DNA from: Eshraghiella sp964405265
GTDB lineage: Bacteria > Bacillota > Clostridia > Lachnospirales > Lachnospiraceae
Direction: 5' to 3'
NCBI GenBank assembly: GCA_964405265.1
Contig: CAYONC010000021.1
Span: 1 to 20,683, forward strand
DNA length: 20,683 bases
Shown here: in pieces, positions 6,240-15,390 of the stretch
How the letters are laid out: the number at the start of each line of letters is the position of its first letter
Numbering within the stretch: position 1 is the first letter of the stretch
Notes under the pieces: generated by a model
Told to the model about the DNA's origin: nothing
The model's input: the letters and a program-made list of their open reading frames with translations, nothing else
Databases searched by the model: none
Made by a program: the position numbers and the translations under genes

Positions 6240-9200
6240 ATGGATAAAAGTGTACGGGAAGAATATCTTATTAACATAACTGAAACCATGCTTCATAACA
6301 TGGATGGAACCGGTGGCGCCAATGTCATGCTTGTCAAGCATTATAATGCATTTGACATCAGCAATGAGGAAATGGCGGCACTGATAGGTGACAGGGATGA
6401 TATCAGACTTTTGTATCACTCCTATGAAACCGGCGATGTTATAACGGCATTTGAACCATTCATCGACTGGATTAGGAATGCGTTTTACGAATGCCGTGAC
6501 GAAAGCCTTGATGAATTTTTTGAAAAATCGGGTGTATACCTTCTTCACCGGCCTATTTTTAAATCGTATTTTGAAACCGGAATATGCAGAAGAAAAGAAG
6601 CCGTTCTTGTTAATGAAATTGAATTTGAAAGTGACCGGTTTCTTGAAGAAATAATCGGAATGCTTAAGTATCTGGCAGAGAAGAAGCCGCTTATGATTAT
6701 TCTTAACAAGATACAGTTCGCGGGCAGCTCAACAATAGCATTGATTAACCGCATGCTGGCTGACGGAGCATGCTCTGATATTGCAATCCTTGCTACATAT
6801 AATGAGATATTTTCCGAGGTTGATTATTATAAGGAAGAATGGAAAAAAATGCTGGAAAGGCTGGATGCGTCTGACAGTATTCTGGAATGGGCATACAGCA
6901 CGGAAATATCAATCAACGAGAATAAGTCGCTTTTTGAATTCTCATATGACAGAGTGGAAGGGTATATAATCCGTATCAATAATCTGTATAACATGCTTGC
7001 TCTTGAGCAGGCGGAATATTACCTGAACAATATATATCACAAGATAGAAGTGGAGAAGGTGGACATGACATCGGAGCACCGTTTCAGATTTCTTGAAATG
7101 TATGCCTATGTTGCAATGTGTCTTGATAAACATTCTGACGCACTTCTTTATTGTGACGGTATGAGATTTATACTTGAAGAATGCGATGACAATTATATGA
7201 ATTACTCATATAATTTTATTAAGGCACACATTAATATGTACAGTACCCAGAAGGAAAATGCGGCGGTATATGTTGCAAGATGTATGGATTTGTGCAGGAA
7301 AATAAATGATCCGTTCCTGACCTTCAAAACAAAAATGCTTGCACTCATGAATGAATTCAGCGGCTGGAGAAACCTGTGGCTGCTTATGGAAGACCGGCAG
7401 GTTGATCCGGAAATAATAGAAAACTGCAAAAAGTATGAGCATTTTAACCATCTTGCACATATATATGTATATGCATTTGATAATGAACCGTCCAAGTACA
7501 GCAGTATTGATACCGTGGACGGCATGATTCCCAGCTATAACATGGGAATAGAGATAGCCAGCCGGCTGGGAAATGACAGGTTTCTTATAGATGCCTATAA
7601 GAAATCCGTAATGTCGGCGTCAGCGAACGGCTTCTTTGAAGTGTCCAATCATTTTTATGCCAAATGCTATAAGGTTGTGGAAAGAATGGGCAACACATTT
7701 GAGGAAGCCAATATATACAATGGTATGGGATATAACTGCTCAACAATGGAAAAGTATTCTAAGGCAGCAGATTATTTTAACAGGGCGCTTCTTATTTTTA
7801 AAAATCTGGAAGATATTAATTATATAAGTGAAACACTGTATAATATGGCAATTAATGCAATTCTTGCAGAAGAATATGCTTATGCGGACGTGTATCTTAC
7901 AACCTGTCTTAAGATATGCAGACTTATCAAATCTGACGGCATAAGAGTATGCAATCTGTCCAAGCTGTACGGACTGAAGGCACTGTGCAGTTATGAAATG
8001 AACGTGATATACAGCTGTCGTATTAATTTTCAATATATGGAGAGATATCTCGGGCACATAATTGTGCTTGAAGAGAGCGAAAAGCACAAATCCAAACTGT
8101 GGGAGGATGATTTGATATTATATTATCTTCTGGCTTCAATGCTTGCACAGAAGGATAAAGACTATGAGCGTGCGTATGACATGATTGCAAAAGCAGGAGA
8201 ATATGTTACGGAGAAGTGCGGGAGCCTCTTCCTGTTTATGGTTCCTTATACAATCGCATATGCTGAGGCATGCAGGGCGACGGGAAGACATGATGAAGCG
8301 GAGAATGCCGTGGAGTGTGCCGTAAGATTCTGTGAAGAAAGGGGATATGTACATAAGAAGAATAAAATAAAGGCATACAGGAATGGCAGTGAATATATGC
8401 CGAGAAGGTATGATGTCGGAGTAAAAGGCATCACTATGGAAGAAATTCTTGATATGGCTGTATATAACATAACGAGGGCGGATTATGTTATTCAGAAAAA
8501 CAAAATGGATTTCCTCAGTATATGGCAGAAGATAACCAACAATACCGAGGATTCAATGGATAAGATGATTAAAAATTCCATTAATGCCCTGAAAAACGGA
8601 TATATTATCGATGAATTTCTGTTTATACGAATGGAAAACGGAGTACCGGTGGTGCGTTATAATGATATGCAGTGCGGCATTGACGGGGATAAGGTAAATT
8701 ATCTGGTTGAATATTTTAACGTCCACAGGAATGCTTTCTGCACAACGAGGCTTGACAAGGAATTTATTGAACATAATGAACTTATAACGAGGATTTTCGG
8801 TGTAAATACCATAAGCACATGGATGTGTACACCATTATTCGTTAATGAGAAGATGAGCGGACTTTTTATAGCCTGTATGTTTATGTGTTCGGACTGGAAT
8901 CACAGAATTAAAAGAAATGCGTTCACTGAAAGCGATATAGGTATAATGAAACTCATGTTCCGGCAGCTGCTGGATGCAATAGAGAGGTATGAGAGCAGGA
9001 GCAAAATAGAAAAAATCAATAATGAGCTTCAGCTTGTCAATGAGCGTTTGAAAAATCTTGCCGTGCGTGATACGCTGACAGGACTGTATAACAGACAGGG
9101 CTTCACTGAAGAACTGGAAAAACTGATTACCGGCGCGGTCAGTGAACAGAGAAAAATGGAAATATCCATACTTTATGCTGACCTTGATAATTTTAAATAT

Positions 9201-9620
9201 TATAATGATGAATTCGGACATGACATCGGAGATTTTATACTTGTAAGCTTTGCTGAAATGCTGAGCAGAATCTGCGGTACGGAAGGATATGCGGTCAGGT
9301 ACGGCGGAGACGAGTTTATCATGGTGATATATTCCGTGGACCGGAAAAAGGTGGGAAACTCGGCAGAGGAGATATATTCCATACTGAAGACGGAAAAGGG
9401 CTTTACGGAAAGAATATCTGAAAAACTCGGCAGAAAAGTTGTCATACCGGAGGACAGGTATGTATCATGCTCAATTGGTATATCGGGAACGGTAATACTT
9501 CCGGAGGATTCACCTAAGGAAAAAATTGACAGAACAATAAAAGAAGCTGATGAAATGATGTATTACATCAAAAAAACCGTAAAACACAGATATGTATTTT
9601 ATGATGATATAAGAAAGTGA
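6240..9620 (+). CDS. Large ATPase-like/TPR/GAF/GGDEF diguanylate cyclase
   Basis: An 1126-residue cytoplasmic signalling protein. Residues about 1-225 resemble the AAA_16/STAND ATPase module of large regulators: KPLMIILNKIQFAGSSTIAL matches the Walker B region (usually LDDLHWAD), but no P-loop GKT/S is visible and the key acids are changed, so it is probably degenerate. Residues about 235-720 are helical TPR-like repeats (ANIYNGMGYNCSTMEKYSKA). A GAF-type domain spans about 740-920, then a short coiled coil (IEKINNELQLVNERLKNL). The GGDEF domain has RDTLTGLYNRQGF, YADLDNFKYYNDEFGHDIGD and RYGGDEF at 1021-1026, intact for c-di-GMP synthesis. The inhibitory RxxD site just before GGDEF is absent. 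I chose ATG 6240 over GTG 6234 because GGAG at 6231-6234 is then correctly spaced. No membrane segments are seen. Confidence 0.85.
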   Translation: MDKSVREEYLINITETMLHNMDGTGGANVMLVKHYNAFDISNEEMAALIGDRDDIRLLYHSYETGDVITAFEPFIDWIRNAFYECRDESLDEFFEKSGVYLLHRPIFKSYFETGICRRKEAVLVNEIEFESDRFLEEIIGMLKYLAEKKPLMIILNKIQFAGSSTIALINRMLADGACSDIAILATYNEIFSEVDYYKEEWKKMLERLDASDSILEWAYSTEISINENKSLFEFSYDRVEGYIIRINNLYNMLALEQAEYYLNNIYHKIEVEKVDMTSEHRFRFLEMYAYVAMCLDKHSDALLYCDGMRFILEECDDNYMNYSYNFIKAHINMYSTQKENAAVYVARCMDLCRKINDPFLTFKTKMLALMNEFSGWRNLWLLMEDRQVDPEIIENCKKYEHFNHLAHIYVYAFDNEPSKYSSIDTVDGMIPSYNMGIEIASRLGNDRFLIDAYKKSVMSASANGFFEVSNHFYAKCYKVVERMGNTFEEANIYNGMGYNCSTMEKYSKAADYFNRALLIFKNLEDINYISETLYNMAINAILAEEYAYADVYLTTCLKICRLIKSDGIRVCNLSKLYGLKALCSYEMNVIYSCRINFQYMERYLGHIIVLEESEKHKSKLWEDDLILYYLLASMLAQKDKDYERAYDMIAKAGEYVTEKCGSLFLFMVPYTIAYAEACRATGRHDEAENAVECAVRFCEERGYVHKKNKIKAYRNGSEYMPRRYDVGVKGITMEEILDMAVYNITRADYVIQKNKMDFLSIWQKITNNTEDSMDKMIKNSINALKNGYIIDEFLFIRMENGVPVVRYNDMQCGIDGDKVNYLVEYFNVHRNAFCTTRLDKEFIEHNELITRIFGVNTISTWMCTPLFVNEKMSGLFIACMFMCSDWNHRIKRNAFTESDIGIMKLMFRQLLDAIERYESRSKIEKINNELQLVNERLKNLAVRDTLTGLYNRQGFTEELEKLITGAVSEQRKMEISILYADLDNFKYYNDEFGHDIGDFILVSFAEMLSRICGTEGYAVRYGGDEFIMVIYSVDRKKVGNSAEEIYSILKTEKGFTERISEKLGRKVVIPEDRYVSCSIGISGTVILPEDSPKEKIDRTIKEADEMMYYIKKTVKHRYVFYDDIRK

Positions 9621-9628
9621 AGAAACAC

Positions 9629-9672
9629 TTAAACGGGCGGCTGACGGCAGTAACGGAGGCTGCCCTGTTTAA
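9629..9672 (+). terminator. Imperfect hairpin after the GGDEF gene
   Basis: TTAAAC-GGGC-GGC and GC-TGCCC-T-GTTTAA pair with one bulge and a wobble around a ~14-base loop. No T-run follows, so it may attenuate rather than fully stop transcription before the next promoter. Confidence 0.4.
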
Positions 9673-9701
9673 ATGTACACTGACAGTATTATGTTATGTA
9701 C

Positions 9702-9730
9702 TTGATATTTTGATTGTAATACTATATAAT
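9702..9730 (+). promoter_or_regulatory. Promoter of the histidine kinase/amylase run
   Basis: TTGATA (9702-9707), a 17-bp spacer and perfect TATAAT (9725-9730). The start of transcription would be near 9737, 25 bases before the chosen ATG. This is the only strong promoter I see upstream of the gene run that ends at the 19214 terminator. Confidence 0.75.
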
Positions 9731-9761
9731 GGCGTCAGCTTTTTCGAGGAGAATGTTATTA

Positions 9762-11153
9762 ATGAAGAATAAAGGGAAATTAATTTTTGACATCATTTCA
9801 GTAGCGGTTTTTACATTTCTTATAATTCTGATTCCTGGATTTTCTTATCATATGATAAAGTATCACAATTCATCAAATTTCATACTGACCGGCGTGATTA
9901 TACTGCTTGCACTCGGAATTTTCATTCAGCGTTACAAATGGATAACTATGCAGAAACGCAGTGCTGAGAAGCTTATGGAGTCTGCGGAAGCCGAGAGAAA
10001 ATCCAACGAAGTAAAAAGACGCTTCCTGTCAGTGGTATCGCATGACATGAGGGCACCGCTTAATGCCATAATAGGTACGGCGGAGCTTGCACTTACACAT
10101 ACGACGGATAAGGACGACAGGAAAAGTTATAATTCAATCATATCATCAGGCAGGATGTTAAGCCGTCTTGCAAATGACCTGTTAGAGGTAAGCAGGATAG
10201 AAAACGGCAGACTGAAAGCCGTACCGGAGAAAGTAAATCTTAAAGATATGATGAATGTGGTTTTGTCTGAAGTGAAAAGAGATGCAGAAGACAAAAATCT
10301 GACCGTAAGACTGAATACCAACGGCTTGAGACATGAATGTGCAGTAACGGACGGAATGAGAGCGGGACAGATATATACAAACCTGCTTACCAATGCAGTA
10401 AAATATACCGGTAACGGCGGCAAAATCGTAATGCATCTGTGGGATGAATTTAAGGAAGAATGCAGTGATTTTCAGGTGTGTTTCAGAATCAAGGATAACG
10501 GTATAGGTATGAGCAGGGAGTTTATGAGTCATATGTATGACGCCTTTGAAAGGGAAAACGCACCATTAGAGAATACGGTTCACGGTTTCGGGATAGGACT
10601 GTATATTGTAAAAACGATGACAGAGCTGCTTGGCGGCAGTATAGAATGTCACAGTACGGAAGGCAAAGGGACCTGCTTTACCGTGAGGCTTCCGGCATCA
10701 GAATCTGCCGGCAACGTACAGCCGGCTGATGACGGGAAACATGACACGGCGGGAAGCCTTGACGGTATGAAAATTCTTGTGGCAGATGATATGGAATTAA
10801 ACAGAAGGCTTGTTGCGGAATATGCCGGAGCATACGGAATAAAATGTGAGCATGCGGTTAACGGAAGAGACTGTCTTGAACATATAGAAAATTCACCGGC
10901 AGGCACCTATGATGCCGTACTTATGGATGTCAACATGCCGGTGCTGAACGGAGTTGAAGCAACAAGAAACATACGCAGCATAAAAGATGATATAAAAAGC
11001 ATTACACCGGTTATAGCCCTTACGGGAGAAGACGGGCAGGAAAGCATAAATGAATGTATGAAGGCGGGAATGAACGGTTATATATCCAAACCCGTAGACT
11101 TTAAAATACTGACAGGCATTCTTAAAGATATTTATTGCAAATGTGCCGATTAA
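9762..11153 (+). CDS. Membrane hybrid histidine kinase with receiver domain
   Basis: A 463-residue sensor kinase. Two membrane segments (LIFDIISVAVFTFLIILI near residues 6-23 and FILTGVIILLALGIFI) with only a short loop between them form the anchor; there is no large external sensor. After a linker comes HisKA with VSHDMRAPLNAIIG (H94), then HATPase with TNLLTNAVKYTG, DNGIGM and HGFGIGLYIVK. The C-terminal receiver has acidic D342-D343 (VADDMELN), phospho-acceptor D389 (VLMDVNMPVLNG) and K443 (SKPVDF). No HPt domain or DNA-binding output is attached, so phosphate would pass to partners encoded elsewhere. An earlier ATG at 9729 falls inside the -10 box; ATG 9762 follows GAGGAG. The two amylase genes follow. 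Confidence 0.88.
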   Translation: MKNKGKLIFDIISVAVFTFLIILIPGFSYHMIKYHNSSNFILTGVIILLALGIFIQRYKWITMQKRSAEKLMESAEAERKSNEVKRRFLSVVSHDMRAPLNAIIGTAELALTHTTDKDDRKSYNSIISSGRMLSRLANDLLEVSRIENGRLKAVPEKVNLKDMMNVVLSEVKRDAEDKNLTVRLNTNGLRHECAVTDGMRAGQIYTNLLTNAVKYTGNGGKIVMHLWDEFKEECSDFQVCFRIKDNGIGMSREFMSHMYDAFERENAPLENTVHGFGIGLYIVKTMTELLGGSIECHSTEGKGTCFTVRLPASESAGNVQPADDGKHDTAGSLDGMKILVADDMELNRRLVAEYAGAYGIKCEHAVNGRDCLEHIENSPAGTYDAVLMDVNMPVLNGVEATRNIRSIKDDIKSITPVIALTGEDGQESINECMKAGMNGYISKPVDFKILTGILKDIYCKCAD

Positions 11154-11196
11154 AATGTAAAATACAGAATAAGATGTATCAGGAGGCACAATTATT

Positions 11197-12516
11197 ATGG
11201 CATGGTATGACGAAGCAGTGTTTTATCATATATATCCGCTCGGACTTACGGGAGCACCGAAGCAGAATGAATACGGAGAACCGGTTCACAGACTTAACGG
11301 ACTTATTTCGTGGATTAAGCACATAAAGGACATTAACTGTAACGGAATATATATCGGACCTTTATTTGAATCGGTCGGACACGGGTATGAAACAACGGAT
11401 TATAAGAAGCTTGACGGCAGACTCGGAACCAATGAAGATCTTGTTAATTTTGTAAAGGAATGTCACAATCAGGGGATACGTGTGATTTTTGACGGAGTGT
11501 TTAATCATACGGGAAGAGATTTTTTTGCATTCCGTGACATAAGGGAGAACAGGGAGAATGCACGGTACAGGGACTGGTACTGTAATGTGAATTTTTGGGG
11601 AAACAATGAATACAATGACGGATTTTCATACGAAAACTGGGGCGGGCATAATCTGCTTGCGAAGCTTAACCAGTGGAATCCGGAAGTTAGGGATTATATA
11701 TGTGACGTTATAAGATTCTGGGTTAAGGAATTTGACATAGACGGAATACGTCTTGATGCGGCTGATGTTATGGATTTTGAATATATGAAGGCATTAAGAA
11801 GAACTGCCAATGAGGTCAAGCAGGATTTCTGGCTGATGGGTGAGGTAATACACGGAGATTACTCACGCTGGGCCAATAATGATACACTTCATTCCGTAAC
11901 CAATTACCAGCTTCACAAGGCTCTTTACTCAGGACATAATGACCATAATTATTTTGAAATAGCACATACGGTAAGAAGGCTTAACGATATGCATGTTAAT
12001 CTGTATAATTTTGTGGACAACCATGATGTGGAGAGAATATACACCAAGCTTAACAACAAGGCACATTTTCTTCCGGTACATATTCTTCTGTATACGCTTC
12101 CGGGTATTCCGTCAGTTTATTACGGTTCTGAATTTGCAATAGAGGGACGAAAAGAAAGAGGCGGTTCTGATGACGACATAAGACCGGCATTGAAGCTTGA
12201 AGATTTTGAAGGAAATGCATATGCGGACATAATAAGAAGACTTGGAAGCATCAGAAGTGAATGCAGGGCACTTTCTTACGGAGGATACAGGGAGCTTATG
12301 CTTACCACAAGACAGTATGCATTTGTGAGGGAGCTTGACGGAACAGGAGTAATTGTAGCCGTTAATAATGATGACAATGAATATGTCATGTCACTGCAGG
12401 CAGAAGGGGAAGCAGAATATACCGGAGCCTTTTCGGGAGAAAAGGTGCGGGTATGTGACGGCAGAATCAATGTAACGGTGCAGGGAAATTCCGGAGAGAT
12501 ATATATTCCGGTATAG
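11197..12516 (+). CDS. Intracellular GH13 alpha-amylase-type enzyme
   Basis: A 439-residue glycoside hydrolase with no signal peptide, so cytoplasmic. The protein starts directly with the barrel (DEAVFYHIYPLGLTGAP). Region I is FDGVFNHTGRDF, region II GIRLDAADVMDFEY with nucleophile D187, region III MGEVIHGD with acid/base E216, and region IV FVDNHDVERI with H276-D277. A short C-terminal beta domain ends the protein; there is no CBM34 domain. Likely substrates are maltodextrins taken up or released from glycogen, but the precise specificity (alpha-amylase, cyclomaltodextrinase or transferase) cannot be told by eye. The ATG is preceded by AGGAGG. It sits 43 bp after the kinase gene and 18 bp before a second GH13 gene. 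Confidence 0.88.
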   Translation: MAWYDEAVFYHIYPLGLTGAPKQNEYGEPVHRLNGLISWIKHIKDINCNGIYIGPLFESVGHGYETTDYKKLDGRLGTNEDLVNFVKECHNQGIRVIFDGVFNHTGRDFFAFRDIRENRENARYRDWYCNVNFWGNNEYNDGFSYENWGGHNLLAKLNQWNPEVRDYICDVIRFWVKEFDIDGIRLDAADVMDFEYMKALRRTANEVKQDFWLMGEVIHGDYSRWANNDTLHSVTNYQLHKALYSGHNDHNYFEIAHTVRRLNDMHVNLYNFVDNHDVERIYTKLNNKAHFLPVHILLYTLPGIPSVYYGSEFAIEGRKERGGSDDDIRPALKLEDFEGNAYADIIRRLGSIRSECRALSYGGYRELMLTTRQYAFVRELDGTGVIVAVNNDDNEYVMSLQAEGEAEYTGAFSGEKVRVCDGRINVTVQGNSGEIYIPV

Positions 12517-12534
12517 CATACAGAGGAATTATTT

Positions 12535-14253
12535 ATGGAATATTCAGCAATAAGACATATTGGAGACAGACGGCACTGTATGGCTATTGATAACGGGAAA
12601 TTTTTAATCCGACTCCAGAGCCGCAGGAATGATTTAAAATATGTCAGAATTAACATAAGGGATAAGAACATTCCCGTTGATTTGTTTGATACGAGGCAGA
12701 GCATTGAAATGTATGTTGCGGCATCGGACGGACTGCTTGATTATTATGAAGCGGTATTTGAAACGGATATGGAGTGTTTTGCATACTACTTTGAAATTAC
12801 CGATATGGAGGGACATACCGCTTATTACGGGAATTGTGAGTTTTCCGTAAAAGAACCGGAGAATACGGACGGTATGTTTATTGTTTCGCGTATACTCAGG
12901 GAGGAAGAACGCCACATAATTCCGGACTGGGCACCGGGCAGTGTGGTATATCAGATTTTTGTTTCAAGATTTGCAACGTCTGTGCATGTGGAAGAACGGG
13001 AGTGGTATAAGGCACCTGTCAGCTTCAGGGATAATCTGCACGGGGATTTGAACGGTATAATATATTCGCTTGATTATCTTAACGATTTGGGTGTGGATGT
13101 GATATATCTTACTCCGGTTTTTAAATCACCAAGCAGTCACAAATATGATACGGAAGATTATTATACCATTGATCCGGAATTCGGAACTGCGGATGATCTG
13201 AAAAGACTTGTCGGTAAAGCGCACGGATACGGAATGAAGGTCATTCTTGACGGAGTTTTCAACCACACATCGACGCGTTTTTTTGCATTTCAAGATATTA
13301 AGCGTAACGGTTTTGATTCAAAATATATTAATTGGTACTACATTGACAGGTATCCGCTTGAGTACGGAGATGACCATACCAAGCCGGGCTTCAGGAGTTT
13401 TGCCTATTATGGGGAAATGCCCAAGCTTAACCTTAATAATGAAGAAACCGCGGCCTATTTCATCAATGTGGGATGCCACTGGATTAAGGAATGTGACATA
13501 GACGGCTGGCGTCTTGATGTTGCAGATGAGATAAATCATGATTTTTGGAAAAAATTCAGAAAAGCAGTCCGGCAGTGTAAACCGGATGTGCTGCTTGTCG
13601 GTGAGGACTGGCAGAGAGGGTATGACTATCTTAACGGCGACGAGTGGGATAGTCTGATGAATTATTCTTTTTACAGGATTGTCGGGGATTATGTGGCACG
13701 GGAAAGCATTACTCCGACGGAATTTTTAGAGAGGATGTGCAATATCAGAGGATATTTCGGACCCGTGATATATCCTCTTTTGTGGAATATAATTGACAGT
13801 CACGATACGGAAAGATTCAGGCATATGTGCGGAGACGACATACGGAAACTCCGGCTTGCCGCAGCCATACAGCTTCTTGCACCGGGAATGCCGTTCATAT
13901 ATTATGGAGATGAACAGGGAATGACGGGAGGTCCTGACCCGGACTGCCGCAGGGGAATGTTGTGGGGCGATGAATACCGTGACAATGATACACATGACCT
14001 GTATAAAAGACTTATTACAATCCGTAAGGAACACAGGTGTATTACCGAAGGCAGGATAGCGGAGGCTGTCGGATATGATGACGGGGGTGTGGCAGTCATT
14101 ACAAAGGAATATGGTGATGACATACTCACGTTTGTATTTAATGCATCAGACAGAACCAACAGGGTATGCGGTACGGAAGGCAGGATTAATCTGCTTACGG
14201 GATGTGTGTCGGACGGAACCGTGAAACCCTATGAAGCATTGATATTAAGATGA
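12535..14253 (+). CDS. GH13 cyclomaltodextrinase/neopullulanase-like enzyme
   Basis: A 572-residue cytoplasmic GH13 enzyme. The first ~130 residues form an N-terminal beta domain like CBM34 of cyclomaltodextrinases, neopullulanases and maltogenic amylases (YYEAVFETDMECFAYYFEI), followed by the barrel (PGSVVYQIFVSRF). Region I is LDGVFNHTSTRFFAF, region II GWRLDVADEINHDFW with nucleophile D328, region III VGEDWQRGYDY with E357 and region IV IIDSHDTERF with H423-D424. GNLHGDLNGI-type sequence (DNLHGDLNGIIYSLDYL) is typical of this subgroup. It would hydrolyse cyclodextrins, pullulan or maltodextrins inside the cell. GAGGAA precedes the ATG. It shares the operon with the smaller GH13, suggesting division of labour on linear and branched or cyclic substrates. 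Confidence 0.88.
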   Translation: MEYSAIRHIGDRRHCMAIDNGKFLIRLQSRRNDLKYVRINIRDKNIPVDLFDTRQSIEMYVAASDGLLDYYEAVFETDMECFAYYFEITDMEGHTAYYGNCEFSVKEPENTDGMFIVSRILREEERHIIPDWAPGSVVYQIFVSRFATSVHVEEREWYKAPVSFRDNLHGDLNGIIYSLDYLNDLGVDVIYLTPVFKSPSSHKYDTEDYYTIDPEFGTADDLKRLVGKAHGYGMKVILDGVFNHTSTRFFAFQDIKRNGFDSKYINWYYIDRYPLEYGDDHTKPGFRSFAYYGEMPKLNLNNEETAAYFINVGCHWIKECDIDGWRLDVADEINHDFWKKFRKAVRQCKPDVLLVGEDWQRGYDYLNGDEWDSLMNYSFYRIVGDYVARESITPTEFLERMCNIRGYFGPVIYPLLWNIIDSHDTERFRHMCGDDIRKLRLAAAIQLLAPGMPFIYYGDEQGMTGGPDPDCRRGMLWGDEYRDNDTHDLYKRLITIRKEHRCITEGRIAEAVGYDDGGVAVITKEYGDDILTFVFNASDRTNRVCGTEGRINLLTGCVSDGTVKPYEALILR

Positions 14254-14267
14254 CAGGAGATGAAAAT

Positions 14268-14678
14268 ATGAGCATTTATATTGAAAAAGCAAAAGAACTC
14301 AGAACAGTAACAGAGGTGCATTACAACTGTGCACAGGCAGTTATAGTGCCGTTTGCGGAAGCAGCGGGAATAAGTCCCGAGGCTGCATATAATGTTGCAG
14401 CAAATTTTGGCTCCGGAATGAAAATGGGTTCCGTATGCGGAGCGATAACCGGAGGGCTTATGGTACTGGGATTATTCGGACTTGACAGTCAGGCAGTGAC
14501 GGCAGCGTATTATCAGTCACTGCGAAACAATCATCAGGGTATTTTGGATTGTGCGGGACTTCTCAGGATGAATCATGAAGCAGGCAGGGAGAAGAAACCG
14601 CACTGTGATGATATGGTATATGAGTGTGTAAGCCTTGTTGAGTCAATATTGAAAGAAAACGGAAAAATAGACAAATAG
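14268..14678 (+). CDS. C_GCAxxG_C_C family putative redox protein
   Basis: A 136-residue cysteine protein of the C_GCAxxG_C_C family. Conserved cysteines are C21 (YNCAQAV), C57 (GSVCGAITGGLMVLG), C95 (ILDCAGLL), C113 and C120 (HCDDMVYEC). The family is thought to be redox-active or metal-binding; members in anaerobes are small, cytosolic and poorly characterised. I chose ATG 14268, which follows AGGAG by 8 bases, rather than ATG 14250, which overlaps the previous stop codon as ATGA and lacks a good RBS. It lies between the amylases and the BI-1-like gene; a functional link is not evident. Confidence 0.82.
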   Translation: MSIYIEKAKELRTVTEVHYNCAQAVIVPFAEAAGISPEAAYNVAANFGSGMKMGSVCGAITGGLMVLGLFGLDSQAVTAAYYQSLRNNHQGILDCAGLLRMNHEAGREKKPHCDDMVYECVSLVESILKENGKIDK

Positions 14679-14688
14679 GAGGGAATAT

Positions 14689-15366
14689 ATGAGTTCATTC
14701 AGTGAACGCAGGGAACAGATGATGACTTTTCATCCCGGTGATGAAATCATTACGGACAGAAAGTATAACGCAATAATGGGAGGAACCATACTGTGGGGAA
14801 TAATAATTAACATTATACTGTGTTATCGGTGTGGCGATACGGTTATGATGATGAATCCGTTATCGTTTTATATTGCTTACTTCATTCTTGTAATAGCAGG
14901 TACGCTCATGATGGCCCGTTCGGACAGTCCGGTTGTGTGTTTCATTGGTTATAATATGGTTGTTGTTCCCGTAGGACTGGCAATATCCTGTCTTGTAACG
15001 CTGTACGGAGGACCGGGTTCAACGGTTGTTACGATGACATTCCTGTATACGGCAATTATAACAGGATGCATGATTGCACTGAGTGTCATATATCCGGATT
15101 TTTTTGGCAGACTTGGCGGAATACTTTTCAGTGCACTGATGGGACTTGTGATATGCCGTATCATAAATATATTTTTCGGGTATGATTATTTTATGTATTC
15201 ATGTATATCGGCGGCATTATTCAGTCTGTATATAGCTTATGATTACTGGAGGGCACAGACGTATGTAAAAACGGTATACAATGCGATAGACGGAGCAGCG
15301 TCGATATACCTGGATATCGTTAACCTGTTTTCAAGTCTGCTCAGAATTATGGGAAGAAAAAAATAG
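14689..15366 (+). CDS. Bax inhibitor-1/YccA-like membrane protein
   Basis: A 225-residue integral membrane protein with about six to seven hydrophobic segments starting near residue 25 (AIMGGTILWGIIINIIL) and ending with LFSLYIAYDYW. The C-terminal tail NAIDGAASIYLDIVNLFSSL, followed by LRIMGRKK, is the hallmark of the BI-1/YccA (UPF0005) family, in which acidic residues after the last helix form part of a pH-gated calcium leak in studied members. A strong AGGAGGG overlaps the preceding stop codon, so the two genes are translated from one message. Its substrate here is unknown. Confidence 0.8.
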   Translation: MSSFSERREQMMTFHPGDEIITDRKYNAIMGGTILWGIIINIILCYRCGDTVMMMNPLSFYIAYFILVIAGTLMMARSDSPVVCFIGYNMVVVPVGLAISCLVTLYGGPGSTVVTMTFLYTAIITGCMIALSVIYPDFFGRLGGILFSALMGLVICRIINIFFGYDYFMYSCISAALFSLYIAYDYWRAQTYVKTVYNAIDGAASIYLDIVNLFSSLLRIMGRKK

Positions 15367-15390
15367 CAGTATGTTAAGACGGAGATTATT

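Noticed and set aside
9729..9761. Histidine kinase start at ATG 9729
   Set aside because: That ATG overlaps the TATAAT -10 box, so it would not be in the transcript; ATG 9762 follows GAGGAG.
15367..15390. SAM or cobalamin riboswitch before metF
   Set aside because: Only 24 bases separate the genes, holding just the RBS.
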